Below, piece by piece: positions 37,289-46,846 of a DNA stretch of 64,000 bases. The stretch comes from VXNE01 sp965203615 (GTDB lineage Bacteria; Pseudomonadota; Gammaproteobacteria; Pseudomonadales; Azotimanducaceae): the NCBI GenBank assembly GCA_965203615.1, contig OZ241900.1, forward strand, positions 620,001-684,000. Direction: 5' to 3'. The notes below the pieces were generated by a model, which was not told the origin of the DNA, ran no database searches, and saw only the letters and a program-made list of their open reading frames with translations. The position numbers and the translations under genes were made by a program. Within the stretch, counting starts at the first letter, position 1. Each line of letters starts with the position of its first letter.

Positions 37289-38587
37289 CTAGTCGCCGTC
37301 CGGGTTCTCCAGATTCGCTACGCGAATACGCCTGACCCTTCCCGTCACGCCCGCCAAATCCTCGATGTCGGCCACGGCCCGCTCCGCATCGAGTTCACGG
37401 ACGACGTCGGTGAGGATGGCAATCGGCACCCACTCCGATCCCCGGCTGCCGCGTATCGCCTCCGCATGCTGGATGACACCTTCGATCGATATGCCGTGCC
37501 TGCCAAGGGTCTGCGCCACATCTGCGAACACGCCCGGCTGGTCCTCGGCTGGCACGTTGAGGTAATGCGCACACGTGAGCTCGCCGATCGGAGAAGACTG
37601 CGGATCGCCTTCGACGGGAAACACCGCGCAGGATCCAGCGCCGCCGCGCGCGAGTTCGATGAGATCTGCGACCACCGCGGACGCGGTTGGCCCGGCCCCC
37701 GCCCCCGGACCAACGTACAGCGTCGAGCCCACTGCGTGACCCTTCACCTGTACCGCATTCATCACACCGTCTACCTTGGCGATCAAATCCGATTCCGGCG
37801 TCAGACACGGATGTACCCGCGCCTCGACGCCCTTGTCAGTACGCCTGGCGACCCCCAGCGGTTTGATCCGGTAGCCGAGTTCCCGCGCGTAAGCCACGTC
37901 CTCGGCGTCGACATCTGCTATCCCCTCGACATGGACGCTGGCGAAATCGAACGGCGTGCCGAACGCCAGACCGGCCAGGATCGCCAGCTTGTGCGCCGCA
38001 TCGATGCCTCCGACGTCAAACGTCGGGTCGGCCTCGGCGTAACCGAGTCGTTGCGCCTCTCGTAGCGCAGTCGCAAAGTCCTGCCCTTCCTCCGACATGG
38101 CCGTCAGTATGTAGTTCGACGTGCCGTTGATGATGCCGGCCAGCCACTCGATCCGATTGGCGGCGAGGCCCCGGGTCAGGGCGTTGATGATGGGAATACC
38201 CCCCGCGACCGCCGCTTCGATACCAACAAAAACCCCGGCCCGGCGGGCATCGCGCATGATTTCGTTTCCATGCAGGGCGATCAGGGCCTTGTTCGCCGTA
38301 ACGACATGCCTGTTCGCCGCAACGGCCGCGTTGAAGAGCACCTTCGCGGCGTCTTCGCCGCCAATGACCTCGACCACCACGTCGACGTCGTTCGCAACGG
38401 TCAAGTCCGCGAGGTTCGTGGAAAACTCGGCACTGCCCAAATCGACTTCCGGGCGAGGAGTGCGACTCGCCACGCGGGTCAGTCGAAGTTCGCGTCCCGC
38501 CGCCATGGCCAACGACGCAGATTCACGTTGAAGCAGACGCACAACGCCTCGGCCCACCGTGCCGAGACCCGCCAGCCCTATTCTCAG
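37289..38587 (-). CDS. hom: Homoserine dehydrogenase
   Basis: Reduces aspartate semialdehyde to homoserine in threonine and methionine synthesis. The dinucleotide-binding motif GLAGLGTVGRGVV lies at the very start, INGTSNYILT and AAHKLAILAGLAFG follow, and an ACT regulatory domain fills the last ~75 residues. No ATG, GTG or TTG exists in frame ahead of the Rossmann motif. The best start is the CTG at 38587 (432 residues), 14 bases after the dsbC stop. A GTG at 38557 would cut the glycine motif. Upstream neighbours are dsbC and xerD and downstream is recJ, probably one transcript. A threonine synthase gene, usual next to hom in relatives, is absent. Confidence 0.92.
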   Translation of the reverse strand: MRIGLAGLGTVGRGVVRLLQRESASLAMAAGRELRLTRVASRTPRPEVDLGSAEFSTNLADLTVANDVDVVVEVIGGEDAAKVLFNAAVAANRHVVTANKALIALHGNEIMRDARRAGVFVGIEAAVAGGIPIINALTRGLAANRIEWLAGIINGTSNYILTAMSEEGQDFATALREAQRLGYAEADPTFDVGGIDAAHKLAILAGLAFGTPFDFASVHVEGIADVDAEDVAYARELGYRIKPLGVARRTDKGVEARVHPCLTPESDLIAKVDGVMNAVQVKGHAVGSTLYVGPGAGAGPTASAVVADLIELARGGAGSCAVFPVEGDPQSSPIGELTCAHYLNVPAEDQPGVFADVAQTLGRHGISIEGVIQHAEAIRGSRGSEWVPIAILTDVVRELDAERAVADIEDLAGVTGRVRRIRVANLENPDGD

Positions 38588-38601
38588 TGGCGTCTCAACG
38601 C

Positions 38602-39378
38602 TTATTGCACGCCCAACCCTTGTGCCAGTTCGGCCGCCGGAACGTAGCCGGCGATCACTTCGCCATCGGAGGTGATGATGGTCGGCGTACCCTGAACACC
38701 GAACCGCTGGCCGATCTCATAGTGTTCCGCAACGGGGTTGTCGCAGCTCTTCGAGAGAATCGGCTTGCCGCGCTTCAGCCTCGTGATGGCGTCATGCCGA
38801 TCGTCCGAACACCAGGCCGAAACCATCTTGTCGTATGTCTCGGAACCTATCCCCATTCGGGGAAACGCGAGATAGCGCACTTCGATACCTTTCGCATTGA
38901 GTTCCGGCACGTCCGCATGCAGCTTGCGGCAGAATCCGCAGTCGGGGTCGGTAAACACGCTGAGCACGACCCTGGGCTCTCCTTCAGGCGGGAAGACGAT
39001 CATCTGCTCCATGGGAACATCGGCAATCAAGGCCAGACGCTTGGCCGATTTACGCGCCTCGAAGGGGTCAACCGGCCCCTGGTCTGTCAACGCGTAGAGG
39101 ATTCCCGCAATCGCATACGAGCCGTCCTCGGTAACATGCAGCATGATTCCCTGATCGATCTCCACCGTGCGCATTCCGGGAATGGGCGACGATATGATCG
39201 CGGCAATATTGACGTCCGGCAGCCGACGCTGCAGCACATCGGCCAGATCCCGGTCTCCAGCGGCAATGCCGTCCTCTACGACATCGACTCCCGCATCGGG
39301 CGCGACGTCATCCACGCCCGCAGCCATCGCCATCGTTGCGAGGGCTACCCACGCCGCCACAATTTGCATCATTCGCAT
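38602..39378 (-). CDS. dsbC: Thiol:disulfide interchange protein DsbC
   Basis: A 258-residue periplasmic disulfide isomerase. A signal peptide (MRMMQIVAAWVALATMAMA) precedes an N-terminal dimerisation region and a thioredoxin-like domain with active site CGFC (147-150) in FTDPDCGFCRKLH. The later GTPTIITSDG carries the cis-Pro loop. The usual DsbC site is CGYC, so Tyr is replaced by Phe here. A Cys pair at 190 and 212 matches the second disulfide of DsbC. It lies between xerD and hom, as in many gammaproteobacteria. Confidence 0.9.
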   Translation of the reverse strand: MRMMQIVAAWVALATMAMAAGVDDVAPDAGVDVVEDGIAAGDRDLADVLQRRLPDVNIAAIISSPIPGMRTVEIDQGIMLHVTEDGSYAIAGILYALTDQGPVDPFEARKSAKRLALIADVPMEQMIVFPPEGEPRVVLSVFTDPDCGFCRKLHADVPELNAKGIEVRYLAFPRMGIGSETYDKMVSAWCSDDRHDAITRLKRGKPILSKSCDNPVAEHYEIGQRFGVQGTPTIITSDGEVIAGYVPAAELAQGLGVQ

Positions 39379-39437
39379 ACTGCTCTGCCGATATCGGAAA
39401 CCTGACTTTAGAGTGCGACCGTGGCCAATCGTGCGAT

Positions 39438-40397
39438 TCATCCTCTCGGGTGATGCGTCGAGTGTAACCGCTTCAGGCGATCCCGCGCGACATGGGTGTA
39501 GATCTGCGTCGTCGACAGATCCGAGTGACCGAGCATCATCTGCACCGAGCGCAGGTCGGCGCCGTGGTTGATCAAGTGCGTCGCGAACGCGTGCCGCAGC
39601 GTGTGCGGCGATATGTCTCGCACGATCCCCGCACGTAGCGCGTACCGCTTGATCGCGTGCCAGAATGTCTGCCTCGCCATGGCGTTTCCTCGCCTGCTCG
39701 GAAACATCACATCGCTCGGTTTGCCGCGCAGAAGGGCGGGTCTCGCTTCCGCCAGGTAGCGCGTCAGCCAGCGCAGGGCAACCTCTCCCACCGGGGTGAG
39801 CCGCTCCCGGCCACCCTTGCCGACGACGCGCACGACCCCTTGCCGCGTATTCAGTGACGAGACGTCCAGCCCAACAAGTTCGGATACGCGCAAGCCCGTG
39901 GCGTAGAGCAGTTCCAGCATTGCGCGATCCCGAAACTCCGTTGGACATCCTATCGGGTCGTCCGCGTCGGGTGCGGCCAGCAGCGCCTCCACTTCGTCCT
40001 CGGAGATCGACTTGGGTAGCGGCCGGCCAAGCAATGGCTGCGTGATGTCCAGCGTCGGATCGCGGTCGATGCGCCCCGCATCAACCGCGTCGCGATAGTA
40101 GCCCCGAAGGCAAGACAGAAGCCGCGCGCTAGAGCGCGCAGACAGGCCACCGGCGTGACGGCCCGCCAGGTATCGCTCGATGTCGTAGTCTCGAGCCTGA
40201 TCAAGGTCGCGACCTGCCTCGACCGCAAGCCAGGTGCCGAAAGCGCTCAGGTCGCGGCGATATGCCGCGAGGGTGTTCGCGCTTAAGCCGCGGCGAAGCC
40301 AGACTCGATCAATATAGGCATCGACATCATGACCGAGCGGCGAGTTCGTTCGCTGTTCTCCGGGTGCTGAATCGCCTGTCGGCGCGTCAGCCTGCAT
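39438..40397 (-). CDS. xerD: Tyrosine recombinase XerD
   Basis: A site-specific recombinase that resolves chromosome dimers at dif with XerC. The catalytic residues are all visible: Arg in ATGLRVSEL, His and Arg in HTLRHAFATHL, His in LGHSDLSTTQ and Tyr in IYTHV. An N-terminal SAM-like DNA-binding domain (YIDRVWLRRGLSANTLAAY) is present. I use the ATG at 40397 (319 residues), preceded by GGAAGG. A TTG at 40415 is an alternative. An inverted repeat ggaagc-aac-gcttcc lies just upstream at 40408-40422. Confidence 0.93.
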   Translation of the reverse strand: MQADAPTGDSAPGEQRTNSPLGHDVDAYIDRVWLRRGLSANTLAAYRRDLSAFGTWLAVEAGRDLDQARDYDIERYLAGRHAGGLSARSSARLLSCLRGYYRDAVDAGRIDRDPTLDITQPLLGRPLPKSISEDEVEALLAAPDADDPIGCPTEFRDRAMLELLYATGLRVSELVGLDVSSLNTRQGVVRVVGKGGRERLTPVGEVALRWLTRYLAEARPALLRGKPSDVMFPSRRGNAMARQTFWHAIKRYALRAGIVRDISPHTLRHAFATHLINHGADLRSVQMMLGHSDLSTTQIYTHVARDRLKRLHSTHHPRG

Positions 40398-40484
40398 GAC
40401 CTTCCATGGAAGCAACGCTTCCGAGAGACCCGGCGCGATTGTTCAGTTCCGCCACCGCGTCCGTAACCGCTCCTCGACTACCGG

Positions 40485-40835
40485 TCAGACCTTCTCCTTG
40501 ATCCGCGCCGCGCGACCCGACAGTTTTCGCAGGTAATAGAGCTTCGCCTGGCGCACGTCCCCCCGGCGCGTGACGGCGATGCTGGCGATGATCGGGCTGT
40601 GCGTCTGGAATGATCGCTCGACACCGACTCCGTGCGAGACCTTGCGTACCGTAAAGGATGAATTGAGCCCCCGGTTACGCTTGCCGATGACAACACCCTC
40701 GAACACCTGCAGCCGTTCGCGAGCGCCCTCGCGCACGCGCACCCGCACGGCGACCGTGTCTCCCGGCCGAAACTCGGGCAAGTCGTCCCTGAGCTGCGAG
40801 TTCTCGAATTCCTCGATGATCTTGTTGCGCCGCAT
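40485..40835 (-). CDS. rplS: 50S ribosomal protein L19
   Basis: A 116-residue ribosomal protein starting at MRRNKIIEEFENSQL, with the highly conserved PGDTVAVRVRV, QVFEGVVIGKRNRG and VERSFQTHSPII segments and the C-terminus AKLYYLRKLSGRAARI. It is the last gene of the rpsP-rimM-trmD-rplS operon, five bases after trmD. Longer open frames upstream overlap trmD and are not real starts. Confidence 0.97.
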   Translation of the reverse strand: MRRNKIIEEFENSQLRDDLPEFRPGDTVAVRVRVREGARERLQVFEGVVIGKRNRGLNSSFTVRKVSHGVGVERSFQTHSPIIASIAVTRRGDVRQAKLYYLRKLSGRAARIKEKV

Positions 40836-40840
40836 GAAAC

Positions 40841-41596
40841 CTACTCCGCTCGTTCTGCCGGATCTTTTGCCGCCAGATGTTGTCTCAACAGATCCCGATC
40901 TTCGGCGGATAGCACCCGGTTCACCAACAGGTCCGGCCGACGCCGCCAGGTCCGCGCCAATGCCTGTCCCCGCCGCCACTGCGCGATTGCGGCATGGTCG
41001 CCGCTCAGCAGTACGGAAGGGACGTCCGCGCCGCGATACTCATGGGGACGCGAATAGTGCGGATAGTCTAACAGGTTGTCCGCAAAGGACTCGCATTCCG
41101 TCGATGCCGGATTGCCGAGTGTCCCCGGCAACAGGCGCGCCATCGCGTCGAGGACGACCATGACGGCGAGTTCGCCCCCGGTCAACACAAAATCCCCCAG
41201 GGAAAGTTCCATGTCGATCTCGCGTTCGACGAACCGTTCGTCCACACCTTCGTAACGACCCGCCACGAACACCAGGTTGTCGAGGTCAGCGAGTTCCATG
41301 GCCGTGGCATGGTCGAACCGCCGGCCCTGCGGGGACATGTACACCGTCGTCACCGGGCCGGGCGCCGATGTCCGCGCCGCCTGGACGGCGTCGGTCAGCG
41401 GTGCGACGGTCATCACCATGCCGGGACCCCCGCCATAGGAGTGGTCGTCCACCGAACGTCGGCGGTCAGGGGCGAAATCGCGGGGATTGATCACCCGCAG
41501 CGACATCTTGCCGTCCGCGATCGCGCGCGCTACCACTCCCTCGCCGGTCAGGGCACCGAACAAGGCCGGAAATATGCTGACGACGGCGGTCCACAT
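40841..41596 (-). CDS. trmD: tRNA (guanine-N1)-methyltransferase
   Basis: A SPOUT-class enzyme (251 residues) that methylates G37 of tRNAs to prevent frameshifting. Diagnostic motifs: the N-terminal VSIFPALFGAL, DDHSYGGGPGMVM, FVAGRYEGVDERF, SLGDFVLTGGELA and the trefoil-knot region with LPGTLGNPAS. The length fits the family. Six bases separate it from rimM upstream. Confidence 0.97.
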   Translation of the reverse strand: MWTAVVSIFPALFGALTGEGVVARAIADGKMSLRVINPRDFAPDRRRSVDDHSYGGGPGMVMTVAPLTDAVQAARTSAPGPVTTVYMSPQGRRFDHATAMELADLDNLVFVAGRYEGVDERFVEREIDMELSLGDFVLTGGELAVMVVLDAMARLLPGTLGNPASTECESFADNLLDYPHYSRPHEYRGADVPSVLLSGDHAAIAQWRRGQALARTWRRRPDLLVNRVLSAEDRDLLRQHLAAKDPAERAE

Positions 41597-41602
41597 GGCG
41601 GC

Positions 41603-42139
41603 TCAAACCGGCTCTTCCCAGTCTACGACGATCACCGATCCGCGCAGGTCGACATCCTTGATCACCGATCCGATGAAGGGAATCAGACTCTCGCTGGCAC
41701 CGTCGCTGACAACCAGCGCGTCGTTCGCGCCGGTGGCCATGAGGTTCTCGACCTGGCCGAAACGGTCCCCGTCGACCGAAACCACGTCGAGTCCAATCAG
41801 GTCGCGCCAGTAATATTCGTCGGTCTCCGGTTCCGGCAAGGCGGATTCCGGCACACCGATGAGAACGCCGCGCAGAGCCGCCGCCGCTTCACGATCATGA
41901 ACTCCGTCCAGCCGGCAGAGAAAGCCCTTGTCATGTCTTCGCGCTTCCTCTGGACACGCCGCCACCGCACGCCACGTGCCGTCTCGAAGCAAGCTCCACG
42001 GGACATAGCTCAACAGGTTCTCCGCAGGATGCGTGTACGAGACGATGCGCAACAGGCCGCTGATACCGTGCGGACCGGCAACTCTTCCGACCACGACCAT
42101 TCCGTCGTCGCGAAATTGCTTCGTCGCCAAGTTGGACAT
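41603..42139 (-). CDS. rimM: Ribosome maturation factor RimM
   Basis: A 178-residue protein for 30S subunit maturation. The N-terminal domain carries VVVGRVAGPHGISGLLRI, and a PRC-barrel C-terminal half carries YYWRDLIGLDVVSVDGDRFGQ and ends VIVVDWEEPV. I start at the ATG at 42139 (MSNLATKQF). A shorter start before VVVGRV is possible. It sits between rpsP and trmD. Confidence 0.95.
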   Translation of the reverse strand: MSNLATKQFRDDGMVVVGRVAGPHGISGLLRIVSYTHPAENLLSYVPWSLLRDGTWRAVAACPEEARRHDKGFLCRLDGVHDREAAAALRGVLIGVPESALPEPETDEYYWRDLIGLDVVSVDGDRFGQVENLMATGANDALVVSDGASESLIPFIGSVIKDVDLRGSVIVVDWEEPV

Positions 42140-42170
42140 TGTGTGGCACGCCCTCCCGCAAGCGGACGGG

Positions 42171-42431
42171 CTAATTCGATACTGCGCCTTCGCGCCGCGC
42201 CGCGCCGATGAGCTGATTGACGCGATCGGACGGTTGTGCTCCCACGGACAACCAGTAGTCGATTCGATCCAGATCGACTCGCAACCGCTGCTCATCGTCT
42301 TGTGCCAATGGATTGAAAAAACCCACGCGCTCGATGAAACGCCCGTCGCGCTTCGCCGACTTGTCCGCCACTGTCAGGTGGTAGAAGGGCCTCTTTTTCG
42401 CGCCGTGTCTCGCCAGTCGAATCGTGACCAT
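42171..42431 (-). CDS. rpsP: 30S ribosomal protein S16
   Basis: An 86-residue ribosomal protein with the typical start MVTIRLARHGAKKRPFYHLT and VADKSAKRDGRFIERVGFFN. First gene of the rpsP-rimM-trmD-rplS operon. Its promoter should lie in the 200 bases after ffh, in which I see no gene. Confidence 0.97.
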   Translation of the reverse strand: MVTIRLARHGAKKRPFYHLTVADKSAKRDGRFIERVGFFNPLAQDDEQRLRVDLDRIDYWLSVGAQPSDRVNQLIGAARREGAVSN

Positions 42432-42631
42432 TCGGATCGGCTCCCTGTGAAAGGCGCGCATATTACCGCAAGCGCCCAACCTTGGCACGACGGCGAGGCG
42501 GGTCGGATGAACGGCGGGCAGATTCCCACCCATTACGCATTACGCGTCCTGGACCTGCAACGGCGCGTCCATCGGGACCGGTGAACGTGACGGAGTCGCG
42601 CGTGCAGGTCCATGGACGACGACGGACGCTG

Positions 42632-44008
42632 TCAGCGGCGAAAACGGGGCCGCTGCGCCGCCTGGCCCTGCGCCTGAAGTCTGCGCATCATCTTGTCCAT
42701 TCCTCCCCTGCGGCTCGCCTTGCGCATGACCTTCTGCATCTGCTTGTGCTGCTTGAGGAGTCGATTGACGTCCTGTATCCGCGTACCGCTTCCGGCCGAT
42801 ATGCGCCGCTTTCGCGACCCGTTGATGGTGTCCGGAAACTGCCGTTCGCGGGGCGTCATGGAGTTGATCATGGCTTCCATGCGGCGGATGTCACCGTCGT
42901 CGACGCCAGCCTGGGGCAACTGGCTCGCGCCTGGAAGCCTGTCGAGCATGCCGCCGATTCCACCCATCCGTGCCATTTGCTGCAGTTGATCCCGGAAGTC
43001 CCCAAGGTCGAACCGACGGCCCCCGGCAACCTTTCTGGCAAGGCGCTGGGCTTTCTGCCTGTCGACCTTGCGCTCCGCCTCCTCGATCAGGCCGAGCACA
43101 TCGCCCATTCCCAGTATGCGCGACGCGATGCGGTCGGGATGAAACGGCTCCAGCCCGTCGGTTCTCTCGCCAACGCCGATGAACTTGATCGGTTTGCCGG
43201 TAATCGAGCGCACGGATAGCGCCGCCCCGCCCCGGGCGTCGCCATCCGCCTTGGCCAGGACCACCCCCGTGAGCGGGAGCGCCGCATCGAAAGCCTTCGC
43301 TGCGCGCGCGGCATCCTGTCCGGTCATCGCGTCGACGACAAACAGCGTCTCCACCGGCTGCAGCACCCGATGCAGTCCCGCAATCTCCGCCATCATCTCC
43401 TCGTCGACCGAAAGCCGGCCCGCGGTATCGACGATCAGCACATCGTCCAGCCGCGTTTTCGCATCCGCGAGCGCTGCACCGGCGATGTCGAGCGGCCGTT
43501 GTCCGACTGCGCTCGGAATGAACCGCGCGTGGACTTCCTGGCCAAGCGTTCGCAGTTGCTCGATGGCGGCTGGCCGATATACGTCCGCGCTCACCAGGGC
43601 GACTTTTCTTCGCTCGCGTTCGATCAGCAGGCGCGCGAGCTTCGCCGCGGTGGTGGTCTTGCCCGCACCCTGCAGGCCAGCCATGAGGATGACCGCGGGA
43701 GGCGTTGCCGCGAGACTCAACGCGTCATTCCGTTCGCCCATCAGCGTCACGAGTTCCTCTTGAACCAGCTTGACGAAGAACTCGCCCGGATTGAGCCCGG
43801 CCGCTATGGATTGACCGATCGCCTTGCGCCGCACCTCTTCGGTGAATGATCTGACCACTTCGAGCGCAACGTCCGCATCCAGCAGCGCAAGGCGCACCTC
43901 GCGCAACGTCGCCTGAATGTTCTCTTCCGAGAGATACGTCCTTCCGGCGAGACCGCGCAGAGCGGCCGTCAAGCGCTGACTCAAGCTGTCGAACACCGGC
44001 GTCTCCAT
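42632..44008 (-). CDS. ffh: Signal recognition particle protein Ffh
   Basis: The 458-residue SRP GTPase that delivers nascent membrane proteins to FtsY. An N-domain precedes the G-domain, with P-loop GLQGAGKTTTAAKLA (111-125), DTAGR, and the Ffh signature DGDARGGAALS. The methionine-rich M-domain (MARMGGIGGMLDRLPG, MTPRERQFPD, KQHKQMQKVMRKAS) binds 4.5S RNA and signal sequences. The usual TKxD before DGDARGG reads AKAD here. The start at 44008 (METPVFDSL) fits the family. Confidence 0.96.
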   Translation of the reverse strand: METPVFDSLSQRLTAALRGLAGRTYLSEENIQATLREVRLALLDADVALEVVRSFTEEVRRKAIGQSIAAGLNPGEFFVKLVQEELVTLMGERNDALSLAATPPAVILMAGLQGAGKTTTAAKLARLLIERERRKVALVSADVYRPAAIEQLRTLGQEVHARFIPSAVGQRPLDIAGAALADAKTRLDDVLIVDTAGRLSVDEEMMAEIAGLHRVLQPVETLFVVDAMTGQDAARAAKAFDAALPLTGVVLAKADGDARGGAALSVRSITGKPIKFIGVGERTDGLEPFHPDRIASRILGMGDVLGLIEEAERKVDRQKAQRLARKVAGGRRFDLGDFRDQLQQMARMGGIGGMLDRLPGASQLPQAGVDDGDIRRMEAMINSMTPRERQFPDTINGSRKRRISAGSGTRIQDVNRLLKQHKQMQKVMRKASRRGGMDKMMRRLQAQGQAAQRPRFRR

Positions 44009-44186
44009 GCGGCAAGTCGGAAGGCCGGAATTATAGTCCGTTGCAGGGGAACCGCGATCGGCGGGGCATCGAACGCGCTGTCGGGACACAACCTGGACGC
44101 GCGCTGGCGCAAGGTGCGGCCAATGTGCCAAACTCGGCCATCATGCTCTCGCAATCGCGGGTGGCGGCGCGCCCGCCCAGCGGCCA

Positions 44187-44996
44187 ATGAACCCCCTCTA
44201 TCCCGGAATTCTCGCCATACTGCTTTATGCTGCCGGATGCTTCTCGCAGTTCCGTGCGCTGTCCGCGCGCGAACCCGAGCCATCAAGGGGACTGCAGGCG
44301 CTTTCCGGGTTGGCCGTGACGATGCACGGACTATGCGTCGGGCTGGTCTTTTATGCGAAGACCGGCATCGACCTGTCGTTGTTCACGATCGCCTCGCTCA
44401 TCGCATTCGCCGCGACGGTGACGATACTTGCCGCCTCCCTTGCCCAGCCGCAGGGCAGGTTGCAGAACCTTTACCTGTTCGTCTTTCCGTTCTCGATCAT
44501 CGCCGTCGCCGGTTCCCTGGCGTTCGGCGGAACAAAGGTGCGCCAGATCCTTGAAGGCGGCTTGCTGGCACACCTGCTGGTTTCCATATTCGCGTACACG
44601 CTGCTTACGGTCGCGGCGTTCCAGGCGGTACTCCTCTGGGTGCAGGAACGCCACATCCGCCACAAGGAACCGATCGGCGTGATTCGCATCCTGCCCTCCC
44701 TGGAAACGCTGGAAGTCGCCCTCTTTCAGCTCCTGTGGGCAGGTTTCGCCCTGCTGACCGTTTCCATCGCGATCGGCTTTGCATTCCTCGACAATGTGCT
44801 GGCGCGCGATGTCGTGTCCCACACGGTTCTCGCGACCGTATCGTGGTTCATCTACGTGGGTCTGCTCGCGGGTCACCGGATCCTCGGCTGGCGCGGCTCG
44901 ATGGCCGCACGGTGGACACTCTGCGCATTCGGGCTGCTGGTGATCGGGTACTTCGGCAGCCGGTTCGTGCTGGAGTTCGTGTTGGGCGGCGGCTGA
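44187..44996 (+). CDS. YpjD/CcsA-family inner membrane protein
   Basis: A 269-residue membrane protein with about eight hydrophobic helices, matching the cytochrome c assembly (CcsA/CcmC-like) family to which E. coli YpjD belongs. It includes GLLAHLLVSIFAYTLLTVAA and LLWAGFALLTVSIAIGFAF. It is divergent from ffh, a common position for this gene in gammaproteobacteria. A role in haem or cytochrome handling is suggested by family only. Confidence 0.82.
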   Translation: MNPLYPGILAILLYAAGCFSQFRALSAREPEPSRGLQALSGLAVTMHGLCVGLVFYAKTGIDLSLFTIASLIAFAATVTILAASLAQPQGRLQNLYLFVFPFSIIAVAGSLAFGGTKVRQILEGGLLAHLLVSIFAYTLLTVAAFQAVLLWVQERHIRHKEPIGVIRILPSLETLEVALFQLLWAGFALLTVSIAIGFAFLDNVLARDVVSHTVLATVSWFIYVGLLAGHRILGWRGSMAARWTLCAFGLLVIGYFGSRFVLEFVLGGG

Positions 44997-45048
44997 CGGA
45001 GAGACGCCAACGCACGCGAAGGCGCGCCGGGGGAAATCCCGGGGCGAA

Positions 45049-46755
45049 CTACCGCCTGATCTTCCAGCGTCGGTTGACGGCGGAGACGATCGCCGACAGC
45101 GAGGCGGTGATCGTGTTTCGGCTCATGCCGATGCCGTAGCAGCACTCTTCGCCATTGTCGATGGCCAGGAGGCAAAGCGCGGCAGCGTCCTTGCCCGTGG
45201 ACAAGGCAATCTCGCGGTAGTCGATGATGTTGAGGGGCTCGTTCAACGTATCGACCATGCCGTTGACGAACGCTTCGATGGGGCCGCTGCCCTGGCCGTC
45301 GATGCGCACCGCGTTTTCCGACACCTCCACCATCGCCTCGCAGCGCTGCGCGTCATCGTCGCCTTGCGTGAGGTCGTAGTCGATCAGTCTGTACGGCCCG
45401 TCCTCGCAGAGGTATTCGTCGATCAGTGCCTGGAATATCTCCTCCGCGCGCACTTCACGGCCGAGGCGCTCGGTCATGTCCTGCACGTGCCTGGAGAACT
45501 CCACCAGCATTTCCCGAGGCAGCGGCACGCCGTAGTGCTCCTCGAGCACAAAGCCGACGCCGCCCTTGCCGGACTGGCTGTTGACGCGAACGGTCTCCTT
45601 GTACGAGGAGCCCACGTCCGCCGGATTGATGGGCAGGTACGGAACCTCCCACATGTCGTCGCCCACCTCGGCCATGCCCTTTCGGATGGCATCCTGGTGC
45701 GATCCCGAAAAAGCGGTGAACACGAGGTCGCCCGCATAGGGATGGCGTTCGTGCACGGGCAGTTTATTGATGGCTTCGACCGTCTCCCGTATGCGCGGCA
45801 TATCCCGAAAATCCAGCTCCGGGTCGACACCCTGGGAGAACAGGTTCATGGCCACGGTAACGATATCGCAATTGCCGGTCCGCTCTCCGTTGCCAAACAG
45901 CGTCCCTTCCACGCGCTCGGCGCCCGCCATGAGCGCGAGTTCCGTCGCGGCGACGCCCGTACCGCGGTCATTGTGGGTGTGCAGGCTGACAAGGACTCTT
46001 TCCCGGTCCGGGAAGTTGCGGCAGAACCACTCGATCTGATCGGCGTACACGTTCGGCGTCGCCATTTCGACAGTGGAGGGAAGGTTGACGATGATTCTCT
46101 CTTCCGCCGTTGCTCCCCAGGTCTCCGCAACGGCCGCGCAGATTTCCACGGCAAAATCGAGTTCCGTCCCGGTAAAGCTCTCCGGCGAATACTCGAACGC
46201 GACGTTCGCATCCGACAGTCCCGAGAGTCCGTCCCGGACGAGCCGCGTCCCGTCCACCGCGAGCTTGACGATGCCTTCCCTTCCCAGGCGGAACACCACG
46301 CGCCGCTGCAGGGCGGAGGTCGAGTTGTACAGGTGAAAGATGACGTTCCGGGCGCCGTCCAGGGCTTCGACAGTCCGCTCGATGAGTTCCGAACGCGCCT
46401 GGCACAGCACCTGGATCGCCACGTGATCGGGAATGCGGTCTTCGTCGATGATGCGGCGAATGAAGTCGAAATCCGGCTGCGACGCGGCCGGAAAGCCAAC
46501 CTCGATCTCGGAAAACCCGACGGCCAGCAGCAGTTCCCACATGCGGATTTTCTCGTCCACGTTCATGGGATCGATGAGCGCCTGGTTGCCGTCCCTCAGA
46601 TCGACGCTGCACCAGCGCGGCGCGCGCTTCAGCGTCGCCGCGGGCCAGGTGCGATCCGGCAACTCCACCGGTCTGAAAGCGCGGTACTTCTGAAACGGCA
46701 TGGCGCCAGCGCGCGCGCCAGCGTTGCCAACGGCGAACTCTCGACTTGAATGCAT
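45049..46755 (-). CDS. leuA: 2-isopropylmalate synthase (long type)
   Basis: Catalyses the first committed step of leucine synthesis, condensing 2-ketoisovalerate with acetyl-CoA. This is the 568-residue type with a C-terminal leucine-sensing regulatory domain. Motifs: DLRDGNQ (52-58), GFPAASQPDFDF, VSLHTHNDRGTG with metal-binding His residues, GTLFGNGERTGN, and a C-terminal EAFVNGMVDTLN region. The start at 46755 follows a GGGAG site about nine bases upstream. A leucine-rich leader ORF and hairpins lie ahead of it, implying control by leucyl-tRNA supply. The next gene is convergent. Confidence 0.95.
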   Translation of the reverse strand: MHSSREFAVGNAGARAGAMPFQKYRAFRPVELPDRTWPAATLKRAPRWCSVDLRDGNQALIDPMNVDEKIRMWELLLAVGFSEIEVGFPAASQPDFDFIRRIIDEDRIPDHVAIQVLCQARSELIERTVEALDGARNVIFHLYNSTSALQRRVVFRLGREGIVKLAVDGTRLVRDGLSGLSDANVAFEYSPESFTGTELDFAVEICAAVAETWGATAEERIIVNLPSTVEMATPNVYADQIEWFCRNFPDRERVLVSLHTHNDRGTGVAATELALMAGAERVEGTLFGNGERTGNCDIVTVAMNLFSQGVDPELDFRDMPRIRETVEAINKLPVHERHPYAGDLVFTAFSGSHQDAIRKGMAEVGDDMWEVPYLPINPADVGSSYKETVRVNSQSGKGGVGFVLEEHYGVPLPREMLVEFSRHVQDMTERLGREVRAEEIFQALIDEYLCEDGPYRLIDYDLTQGDDDAQRCEAMVEVSENAVRIDGQGSGPIEAFVNGMVDTLNEPLNIIDYREIALSTGKDAAALCLLAIDNGEECCYGIGMSRNTITASLSAIVSAVNRRWKIRR

Positions 46756-46800
46756 GGCGAATTTCTCCCGAATTCGTCCCGACTTCTTTGGTGGTGGCGG

Positions 46801-46846
46801 CGGGCCGAAGGCCCGGATTTTGAGATAGATGCCGGCCTAAGCCGGC
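46801..46846 (-). promoter_or_regulatory. Hairpins of a leuA attenuator-like leader
   Basis: Two stem-loops between the leader ORF and leuA: GCCGGC-N4-GCCGGC (46831-46846), which contains the leader stop codon, and CGGGCC-TTC-GGCCCG (46801-46815). No U-run follows the second one, so termination may be factor-aided or control may act by other means. Confidence 0.6.

Noticed and set aside
40408..40422. Inverted repeat ggaagc-aac-gcttcc upstream of xerD
   Set aside because: Too short and without a T-run or known operator match; it could be chance or a weak structure, so not called as a terminator.
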